The translations under genes and the position numbers were made by a program. A stretch of DNA of 64,000 nt, from NCBI RefSeq assembly GCF_905404315.1, contig NC_066272.1, positions 9,486,001-9,550,000 of the forward strand, in the 5' to 3' direction. Of this stretch, positions 56,704-64,000 are shown piece by piece; position 1 is the first letter of the stretch; every line of letters starts with the position of its first letter. This stretch comes from Leptidea sinapis (lineage: Eukaryota; Arthropoda; Insecta; Lepidoptera; Pieridae). Under the pieces are notes generated by a model. That model saw nothing but the letters and a program-made list of their open reading frames with translations. It was not told the DNA's origin and did no database searches.

Positions 56704-58968
56704 CTGGTGAATCAACAAAACTGTTAGTTCAATCATAAAAAACTCACACGCCTCTATTTTATAATACAATCTATAATATTCCCAGTATTATAATTTTACT
56801 ACAACGCCAACTTTGAGTAAAAGGTGTCTACATTTTCCATAATAGCTATAATTGTATTTGAGTGAACATAAACCGACAACTTCACACTTCAAGCTTAATT
56901 TGTGTATAACACAACTACACAATATCTACACATAAACAAATTCACTAAGTGTGTGTGTACTTATGTATGCACGCAAGAAGTTATACTTCTTCGGCGTAAC
57001 AAAGCAAAATTCCTTAAAATTATCTATTCCTCCTGCTATTCTACGTTTATAGAAAGAACAATATTGAAAAAAAAAAAATATTGCAACAATGGCATTGACA
57101 ATTAATTATTAAATAACGAATACGGCTGGCTTGAACCCTTTGCCTGTCCTAATAATGGTCGAAACAAAAAAAAAATGACGAATGCCGCAAATGTCAGAAA
57201 ATTTTACTTTTGTGTTCAGTGATGCGCGCGCATCTTAAAATTTCACTCTCATCATTTTTTCACACCGTATATGTAAGTATAACTTCAAAAATTAATGGTA
57301 CCGACTTGGTTTTGGAATAGAAGGACTAACGAGCCGTACGGGTGAAGGTTAGCTGATGCTAGGTGTTGCAAGAGTTTGGGCGGCCATGAAAAGGTTCCCG
57401 GTACACTCGTTTGTGATCCTTTTTCAAAAAACCACCACCCATGACCTCTAGCAACACCAGAAGACGACCAGCAGTGTTGCCGGCCGGTCAGGTATCTACT
57501 AACTTTTTTGATGGTACCTATGTCGACATGGAAATAGCAAGGAGTTATAAGTTCATTCCAAAGTTTACTTGTAAGTTACTGAATCCCTTCAACTCTCAAG
57601 GGTGAGCGGCATACACCAAGATGTTGACTATTTATGTTCCTGTGGGTAGACTTTGACCCTGTGATTCGCCGACAGGAATCTGATGAAATAGCTCCTCGGA
57701 ACACTCTCCGTGACAAAATTAGAAGACGCCCTTGAAGTCTACTTCTTATTTTGAATACTACGTTCATATTTTATTTCATATAAAAAATAAATATTAATTC
57801 CCAAACATTACGACGATCACAAGAGTAGCGACAAGGATGGGAATACACAAAAGCAACAAGAAGCACATGAAGAACGACCACATCCAACTAATTGAAATAA
57901 ACTAAAAAAAAAACTTAAACAATGTTTATAAGTACAAAACTATACATACTAATTAGTTCTAATTTATAACGATCTGGTACTTGAAGTAGGTGATCTGGTT
58001 CTAAGTGTAGGTAGAAGCGGCGTGGTGTCTACTTCTAATTATTATGATTATGTTGAAGACGCACGCCAATTTCACAGGAAAACTAAGAAATATCGGTAGG
58101 TAAAATTACGCGATACCCGCAATTAAAGTATGCTGCGCTTATAGCTTTACATTATAGAACAGTCTTAAATTACTTATCTAAATTAACTATATTTTATCCA
58201 AATTGTTAAAATGATTATTAGAAGGCATAATATTTATTTTGCACAAATGCTCAGTTGAATGTCACACGGGAGAACATAATATTTTTTTTCGCACCTCTAT
58301 GAAAAGCTCGCTATTAGTCCTGGAGGGGCAAAAGTCGTTTTGCCGAGAGAGAATTGGCTATTTTTATAAAAATCGTATACGCACCAAGTGAGATAAGTAG
58401 GACATTGCCACGCGCGATTGTCAAATATCTCGGATTTAAAATTAAATTGCAGTTAATCGAAAATGACTCAAAGTGTATTTTTTTTTGTGTTCATAGGAAT
58501 TTGCTTTAGTAAATCTATATAAGGTATCAAAGTGTCTTTAAAAAATATTTTAGATTCAATTTTACTCTTAAATCATTATCCGAATTTGGCCATATCGTAT
58601 ACCACTGAGCCAGTTGCACTGTCACTTTCAAATTCACTTTTGTAATATCTAAAAAGCTGTTTGAGATTCAACAAATAACAGATACCCGTTTTAGATACAT
58701 CTATATATATATAGTGAAAATGGTCTTTGTTTGCGGCTCAATCACGCCTAAACCACTGATCGTATCGACATGAAACTACCACCATTCGATGCGAAATTTA
58801 TCCTAGATGGTAAACGTCTACTTATTTTTCGAATTCCAACGTTCCTTCATTAATTCATTTCCTTTTTAAATTCGCCGCAGCGAAGCGGGTGGGAAAGGCT
58901 TGTCAATATATATATATATATAAAACTGTAGCAATGGGCGTGCGTCTCAACTTGTCTCAACAACTCAC
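56704..58968 (-). other. scrib intron part
   Basis: Contains a diverged family H piece (57325-57490) and a short LINE-tail fragment (58720-58920, ATCACGCCTAAACCACTGAT ... CGCAGCGAAGCGGGTGGGAA) ending in (TA)n. The remainder is AT-rich. Confidence 0.6.
57325..57490 (+). repeat. family H repeat, diverged
   Basis: GAAGGACTAACGAGCCGTAC ... AGCAGTGTTGCCGGCCGGTC. Similar to 18240-18345 and 63925-64000. Confidence 0.5.
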
Positions 58969-59089
58969 CTCGTATCCTATCAAGCTCCTGCGACTGCGAA
59001 TTAAACCTGTGTTCCCTGAACCACGTGCCACTGCCGATCTCTGATGTGTGTTCCAACTCTATTCGTGTAGTGGTTTCAAAAGGTGACAT
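58969..59089 (-). CDS. scrib: candidate internal first exon of scrib (LRR-less isoform)
   Basis: An ATG at 59089 directly preceded by an in-frame TAA opens 40 codons plus one base, ending at consensus donor CGAG|GTGAGT. The peptide starts MSPFETTTRIELEHTSEIGS and ends FNSQSQELDRIR. Its phase 1 end joins the 56597-56703 exon (Arg, Glu, Ser...), exactly as the canonical 62142-62311 exon does. The isoform would lack all LRRs and most of the LAP-specific domain. Alternative: an AG at 59058 (ACGAATAG) could act as a phase-1 acceptor and make it a cassette exon that keeps the LRR part in frame, but its pyrimidine tract is poor. I do not know a counterpart in other species. Confidence 0.55.
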
Positions 59090-59199
59090 TTAGTATTTGC
59101 ACGCCACAAAACAAAACAAACGACGACCGGTGCCCTTGTATATTTTCTAATTTTCAAATTCCACTATACAATAGTGCGACTTTTCGAATCAAACAAAAT

Positions 59200-59486
59200 G
59201 ATACCGGCTAGATTATGGATACCACAACGGCGCCTATTTCTGCCGTGAAGCAGTAATGTGTAAACATTATTGTGTTTCTGTCTGAAGGGAGCCGTAGCTA
59301 GTGAAATTACTGGGGAAATGAGACTTTACATCTTATATTTCGAGGTGACGAGCGCAATTGTAGCGCCGATCAGAATTTTTAATTTTTCAAGAATCCTGAG
59401 TGTCTCTGCATTGTAATGGACAGGGCGTATAAGTTACCGTCATCTGAACGCCCTGCTCGTCTCGTCCCTTATTGTCATAAAAAATT
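59200..59486 (+). repeat. family A repeat copy 11, 5' truncated
   Basis: ATACCGGCTAGATTATGGAT ... CTGCTCGTCTCGTCCCTTAT plus A-rich end. It lies about 110 bases upstream (scrib sense) of the candidate first exon. Confidence 0.87.
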
Positions 59487-59834
59487 CTTTGACTTCGAAA
59501 TTCCCAGATTTGAAACGCTTAATCCAACAACTTTGTGTTGAAAAAAGCAGGAAATAGCATTATACGAAATAGTTTCCTTTTTTGACACTCTATGATGTCA
59601 ACAAAGACAGCCAGCCAAACAAATAGTAATTAATGCCAAAGAGTTTTTAATACAAGTTTACACATGCCTAAAAGTATACGAAAGACTTATAAAAATATAA
59701 AAAGGCACCGACGTCTGCACAATTAAAAAAAAGCACAAGAAGCATAAAAAAGAAAGAAAAATGGTCCGTTTTGTATTTACAAGTGTCTTGTAGTTCGTGA
59801 TTGTAATATTGTTCAATAAATATTTATAATATCA

Positions 59835-60355
59835 GAAAATTTATTGAAGTAGGCGTTTACTTTGCGGCAATCCATAATTTTCAAAATTATTTGAGTTTTC
59901 TTTAGTGTTAATTCCGCCAATATTTGTCTCTAAACAATTCGACACGTGTTTCGCCTCTACACGAGGCATCCTCAGAACGTGTTGACTCATATTTTACATA
60001 CATGTGAAAAAGGATTTCGCTTGAATGTGTTTGAGCAATTAGAAATCATAAAACACAAAAAAAAATGTTTACATTGTTGAATGAACAAACAAATTTAGTC
60101 CCTTCACCATTGTTACGTATCTCTTTCGGGAGTAATACGTCACAACAGGCGACCAATCACAGCGCGTCATTTCATGGGACGAGGGTATAAAAGAGCGATT
60201 TCCGGCTCACTTGATTTAGTTTCTTTAGTCTAGTCTCGTGCCAGATTTTAGCGAGTCAACATGTCCTGAGGATGCCCGTATAGAGGCGAAACACGTCTCG
60301 AATTGTTTAGAGACAAATATTGACGGAAAAAACACAAAAGAAAACTCAAATAATT
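59835..60355. mobile_element. inverted pair of Penelope-like terminal units with promoter-like core
   Basis: Left arm (59835-59995, reverse) and right arm (60235-60355, forward) share GAGTCAACA-GT, CTGAGGATGCC, GAGGCGAAACACGT, GAATTGTTTAGAGACAAATA and AAAGAAAACTCAAATAATTT. Between them 60140-60235 carries CCAATCACAGCGCGTCATTT and GGGTATAAAAGAGCG, a CCAAT/TATA arrangement pointing into the right arm. Paired or inverted terminal units and CTGA..GA/CGAAAC hairpins are known from Penelope-like retroelements; no RT or GIY-YIG coding part is present here. Confidence 0.55.
59930..59985 (-). ncRNA. hammerhead-ribozyme-like motif
   Basis: Reading the - strand: stem I 5' side, CTGAGGA (59975-59969, fits CUGANGA), hairpin TGCCTC-GTGTA-GAGGC as stem II, GAAAC, short stem III ACACGTGT, then GTC as cleavage triplet and GAATTGTTTAG, which can pair with GTCAACACGTT upstream (two pairs, internal loop, four pairs). 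One extra T at the base of stem II departs from the consensus. Type I hammerheads occur in Penelope-like elements (established). Activity of this copy is unproven. Confidence 0.4.
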
Positions 60356-61624
60356 TGTAAATGTATAATATCATCATTAAAGTGCTTCAATTTAATATAA
60401 TTAAGTCGCCCAAATTTCGCCTCAATTATGTACCTCAATATTTATTGATCAATAATATTTAATAAACCCTTTGCATATGCAGTGCATCACTCTATCATTT
60501 TTAAAATTGTATCAAATGTAAATAGAATTTACTGACCCTGCTCTGTGAGAAATTATGTATATTGCATAACCAGCTCTTGATTTAAAGTTAAGTTCTATAA
60601 AAGCAAAATTCACGATCAAGATCTGATAAATAAAATACTTTTTCAAGGATTTTAAAATAGATTTTTGCGAAAAAAGATACATTTTTACATTATTTTAGTT
60701 AACCCGACGGTGTAAACGGGGGAATGTCCCCCTTGAATATTTATTTGATCTCTGATATTTTACGCAAAAATCTAATGTAAGAACAAAGTTACAATTACAC
60801 GCATTTTAATCCTTTAAAAAGTGTTTTATTTAAATGTGTAACACTCGCGTTAATCAAATTAAATACTAAAATGTGATAAACTTAATATTGAATTTATGAA
60901 ACTGATTAAGTTTATACACGATTCAAGCATTGATGCCGTGTTACCATGAAGTGTTTTCATTTCTAATTTAGAAGTTTGACTACCTATATGTTTTTTAACT
61001 TTTATCATCGCGGGACTTTAACATTGTAATTATTATGACAGGTTCTCACGATATACATTTTATTAATTTGATGCCAATATTTCGATCCAATGACAAGAAT
61101 CGTGGTCGAGGCGGAACTTATATAAGTTATAAATATATATCATGTCATACCTAATAATTACAGTACTTCTACCAATTTTCTTAAAACTTTTTGTTGTATT
61201 GCAACAGAAATATTAGTGTTGCTTCAGCCTAGTTTATTAAAAAAAAACTAATGATCGGCGCAAAAAACTATTATCGAATATAAAGCATCATTTCAAGTTT
61301 AATCTTATCAGCCTAAATATTCATTGTCTTTTGGTGGAAGCCAATAAATAGACATTATTAACTAAAAAAAAACGATTACCCCAGGTGATTATATTTTTTT
61401 TATAATACAGGCTTCAATAAATAACACCCATTAACATACTGTTAATCAGAAAATTCATTATGAATAGCAATGGAAAAGTTTCAAATAAAATGTTACTTTA
61501 ATGAAATATTTTTGTAACATAACTCAACTCTAAAATGATAATGAAGCAATAATGTTTCTATCAAACTTTATATGACTTATAGAACATATAAAAAAAGGAA
61601 AATATAACATATTATGATAAGTAT

Positions 61625-61950
61625 ATCTAATATATAAAATTCTCATGTCGAGGTGTTTGTAGTTAAACTCCTTTGAAACGGGTTGACCAGTTCTCATGAA
61701 ATTTTGAATGCATATTGGGTAGGTCTGAGAATCGGACAACATCTATATTTCATCCCTAAATGTTAAGGGTGGTCCACGCCAAATTTTTTTTTTAATTTTT
61801 TTGACATTTTTTTTTATATTTGTTTGATTATGAGTCAGCATTAAAAAATAGATACAACTTAAAATTTTCACTCATCTACTATCAACAGTTACTTTTGGAT
61901 CACGATTTTAATATCGGCAATACAATGTTTGCTGGGTCAGCTGAGTTGAA
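61625..61950 (+). repeat. LINE-like tail
   Basis: CTAATATATAAAATTCTCAT, GTTGACCAGTTCTCATGAAA, AAGGGTGGTCCACGCCAAAT and the end TGTTTGCTGGGTCAGCTGAG. Same family as 47803-48020. Confidence 0.78.
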
Positions 61951-62141
61951 CTATAAAACTTTTTTTTAATTGAGTTTTCATCATTCATTTATTTTACACC
62001 TAAGATTGCTTTAGTAATATTTAAGAAACAAATTATTAATAAAATCCGCCGAAGATTTATCAAATATTACAAAACTTCATGGTAACTACACCCAAAGCAA
62101 AGCAAGCGGTCCATACAAAACAAACCCAGTACACATATTAC

Positions 62142-62311
62142 CTGGTTGCTGTGTATAACTCAGTTGAGGTAACAAAAAGCAAGTCAATACATTCTCTCCC
62201 GTTGTCTCATCCCTGTCCGTTTGGAAAGTCAGCAAGGGTTGAGCCTGGTTCTCCGATAACCACACAGCTTTTAATTCCAAATTAACTAATGTATATGGCA
62301 GATATTGTAAC
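62142..62311 (-). CDS. scrib: scrib exon, last LRR and LAP-specific domain (56 codons)
   Basis: Acceptor CTTCTTTCAG before 62311 and donor CAACCAG|GTAATA after 62142. The first G completes Arg from the LRR exon; the end is phase 1. The peptide opens LQYLPYTLVNLELKAVWLSE (final LRR), then NQAQPLLTFQTDRDETTGEN and VLTCFLLPQLSYTQQP. 'KAVWLSENQ.QPLLTFQ' is the signature of the LAP-specific domain and is nearly identical to fly Scribble. The LRR/LAP region targets the protein to the lateral cortex (family knowledge). Confidence 0.97.
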
Positions 62312-62392
62312 CTGAAAGAAGCAATACGTATTACTGACATGATATATAGTAATCAATGAAATAGCTTTATTGAGGTGTATTAGAATTTCACA

Positions 62393-62530
62393 TGATGGAC
62401 CGACAATCTGGTCAAGATTGCTGGATTAGGTTGGACGAAGGCAGCACAGGACCGATCGACAAGGCTATCTTTTGGGGAGGCCTTTGTCTAATAGTGAACA
62501 TCTTCCGGCTGAATTGATGATGATGGAGTG
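62393..62530 (+). pseudogene. LINE reverse transcriptase 3' end fragment
   Basis: Reads WTDNLVKIAGLGWTKAAQDR and then a decayed SFGEAFV, the C-terminal end of the same LINE RT seen at 25800-26165. Stops follow at once; only about 45 codons remain. Confidence 0.75.
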
Positions 62531-62846
62531 TATTTCACGACTGATGTGTAATGTGAAAATTATCAACATATTATTGCTCTAAGATCCACTCAAATTATTC
62601 ATTTAATACAGAGCACTCCTTCAAATAAGAATATAGTTGAGTGTAACAAGTACCTATTTCTAAAGTTCCAGTGGAATTATGCCAGAAAATAAAATTCAGA
62701 AAAACATTAAAATATTTTTTTAGTGATAAAACAGTTGCCCATACGTTGTTTTTAGTAAATAACATAAATTCTTATCAATTTAATTAGATTTCTGATATTC
62801 TATGAGTTCTATAATGAGTGCCTAACATTAATCATAAACAGTTACC

Positions 62847-63116
62847 AGTTGGAGGCTACTTTGCACAGGATGCCGGCTTAATTATAGGTACTACAACGGC
62901 GCCTATTTCTATCGTGAAGCAGTAATGTGTAAACATTACTGTTTCGGTCTGAAGGGCGCCGTAGCTAATGAAATTACTGGGCAAATGAGACTTAACATCT
63001 TACGTCTCAAGGTGACGATTTTTTTTCAAGAATCCTGCATTGAAATGGGCAGGGAGTATCAATTACCATCATCTGAACGTCCTACTCGTCTCGTCCCTTA
63101 TTTTCATAAAAAAAAA
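62847..63116 (+). repeat. family A repeat copy 12
   Basis: CAGTTGGAGGCTACTTTGCA ... CTACTCGTCTCGTCCCTTAT plus A-tract. About 40 bases before GAATCCTG are deleted relative to other copies. Confidence 0.86.
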
Positions 63117-63131
63117 TAGGTTCCTACTCAC

Positions 63132-63377
63132 CGATTACCACTAACATCTAATACATGGAGGGATTTGCAGTTTCCTAATTCGTTCGGCAACTTTGTCAGT
63201 TTGTTGTCCCTGAGACTCAGCACGCCAAGGAGCGTCATGTTCCCGATCTCACACGGGATGTCCACCAGGGAGTTCCTATCCACATTCAACACGGTCAACT
63301 CGTTCAGATTTCCTATCGACCTCGGCAGCTCCATTAGAAAGTTCTCAGTCAGTATGAGCTCTTGTAAATTTGTACAC
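63132..63377 (-). CDS. scrib: scrib exon, leucine-rich repeats (82 codons)
   Basis: Acceptor AATTTTCCAG before 63377 and donor CG|GTGAGT after 63132. The peptide opens CTNLQELILTENFLMELPRS and continues with IGNLNELTVLNVDRNSLVDI, PCEIGNMTLLGVLSLRDNKL, TKLPNELGNCKSLHVLDVSG: between three and four 23-residue LRRs of the LAP type (LxxLxLxxNxLxxLPxxIGxL). They correspond to about LRR 13-16 of fly Scribble ('QELILTENFLSELP...LNVDRN...LGVLSLRDNKL'). The + strand frame at 63165-63419 is its shadow. Confidence 0.97.
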
Positions 63378-64000
63378 CTGGAAAATTATTATTTTACAAC
63401 ATTATTAATTGTACATTGAAAACAAAAACAAAAACAATTATTATCATTATTAATTGAGCGGAGCTCCCACCGCGGGACTCCAATTGATTTCTGTGTAAAA
63501 TTGTTTCTCGGCCATTACTGGACCGATTTTAAAAATGTTTGAACTCTTAGAAAGCTTTCGAAATTTTTTAGGTTATTGTCGAGACAGAATTTTGAATTTC
63601 GACTTTATTCAATTATTATAATAATTAAAAACAAACATGATTTAAATTATTCTAAATTAGCACGCGCAATTTATTTAAAAATTTAGCCAATTGATGAAAT
63701 CACAATAAGTCTTAATTGTAACACTGCCATCAATCGAGAGTGATTCGACTGCCAGGTTTTTAGTTAGTGAATTTGCAAATCAGCACAAGTTTCTCATGTG
63801 ACCAAATAAGGCGCTAATTCCTCATGTTTAAATATGGCGCTAAATTCCAAAAGATTATTTTTATTGCTTCTGTTTCGATTAATTTTGTTTTGTTTTTGTA
63901 CACAGACTTAGTTTTTTTTATGGAATAGGAGGACAAACGAGCGTACGGGTCACCTGGTGTAAAGTGATCACCGCCGCCTACATTATCTTGCAACGCCAGA
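63378..64000 (-). other. scrib intron, right edge
   Basis: AT-rich intron. A LINE-tail fragment lies around 63455-63600 (GAGCGGAGCTCCCACCGCGG) and a family H repeat begins at 63925 and runs off the window. Preceding LRR exons must lie further right. Confidence 0.6.
63925..64000 (+). repeat. family H repeat, cut by window edge
   Basis: GGAGGACAAACGAGCGTACG, GGTCACCTGGTGTAAAGTGA, GATCACCGCCGCCTACATTA. Same as 18240-18345. Confidence 0.75.

Larger units (their letters stand above)
59090..62141 (-). other. scrib intron part
   Basis: Holds family A copy 11 (59200-59486), the Penelope-like inverted pair (59835-60355), part of the 34 kb repeat (60665-60860) and an RTE-like tail (61625-61950). 60860-61620 is AT-rich and featureless. 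Confidence 0.6.
62312..63131 (-). other. scrib intron
   Basis: Contains a LINE RT remnant (62393-62530) and family A copy 12 (62847-63116), the latter ending 15 bases from the 5' splice site. Confidence 0.7.
475..63377 (-). other. scrib: scribble (LAP-family polarity scaffold) gene, partial at both ends
   Basis: Gene-level entry for the exons listed separately. Scribble is a cytoplasmic scaffold at the lateral membrane and septate junction that acts with Dlg and Lgl to set apico-basal polarity; family order is about 16 LRRs, a LAP-specific domain and four PDZ domains. Visible here, in transcript order (right to left): the last LRRs and LAP-specific region, an acidic linker, PDZ1, a linker, PDZ2 and a Pro/His-rich linker. 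Exon phases agree at every junction and the LRR, 'TPFVRQNTPHPK', PDZ1 and PDZ2 parts match my recollection of Drosophila Scribble. The start codon, early LRRs, PDZ3/4 and stop codon are outside the window. Introns range from about 0.45 kb to 33 kb and are full of repeats. Confidence 0.95.

Noticed and set aside
56400..56738. 112-codon + strand ORF
   Set aside because: Antisense across the scrib exon 56597-56703; no domain.

Overview
The window is insect DNA, most likely from a butterfly or moth. It is AT-rich and intron-rich, and it is crowded with the kinds of dispersed repeat that are typical of Lepidoptera: tRNA-derived SINEs, RTE-like and CR1/Jockey-like LINE tails, MITEs and a Tc1-type transposon. 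I see no bacterial features, no CRISPR array and no convincing protein-coding gene on the + strand.

One gene accounts for all the convincing coding sequence: the cell-polarity scaffold Scribble (scrib, a LAP protein with N-terminal leucine-rich repeats and PDZ domains), transcribed on the - strand. The window enters the gene in its last leucine-rich repeats (about 63.3 kb) and leaves it after PDZ2 (0.5 kb). The 5' end (earlier LRRs, promoter) lies beyond the right edge, and PDZ3, PDZ4 and the C-terminus lie beyond the left edge. I placed 14 core exons by eye. All have GT/AG borders, and the codon phases of consecutive exons fit throughout: 63377-63132, 62311-62142, 56703-56597, 52706-52548, 49857-49708, 43015-42940, 9972-9767, 6722-6589, 5866-5782, 5246-5063, 3430-3240, 2088-1977, 1531-1254 and 573-475. 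Most are too short to stand out as open reading frames.

Four further segments fit the same splice phases and look like alternative exons. Two begin with an ATG directly preceded by an in-frame stop (59089-58969 and 19279-19252). They would give Scribble isoforms that lack the LRR domain, or everything before PDZ1. A third (38140-37601) is either a 180-codon cassette exon or another internal first exon. The fourth (55619-55455) is a 55-codon phase 0-0 cassette. The short exon at 19.25 kb would start PDZ-containing isoforms with a Met-Gly plus polybasic N-terminus and lies beside a GC-rich stretch. These isoforms are the most interesting prediction here.

The introns are layered with mobile elements. 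Family A (about 280 bp, A-rich tail) has at least 12 copies, two of which end about 15 and 23 bases from scrib 5' splice sites. A tRNA-headed SINE (family B) has four copies, one interrupted by a 963-bp Tc1-like element with TA target duplication. A second tRNA-derived SINE has four copies. A TTAA-flanked MITE has three copies. A THAP-domain transposon derivative has two copies. Several foldback elements are present, two of them carrying tRNA T-arm-like sequence in their arms. An inverted pair near 60 kb looks like a Penelope-like element remnant and carries a hammerhead-ribozyme-like motif.
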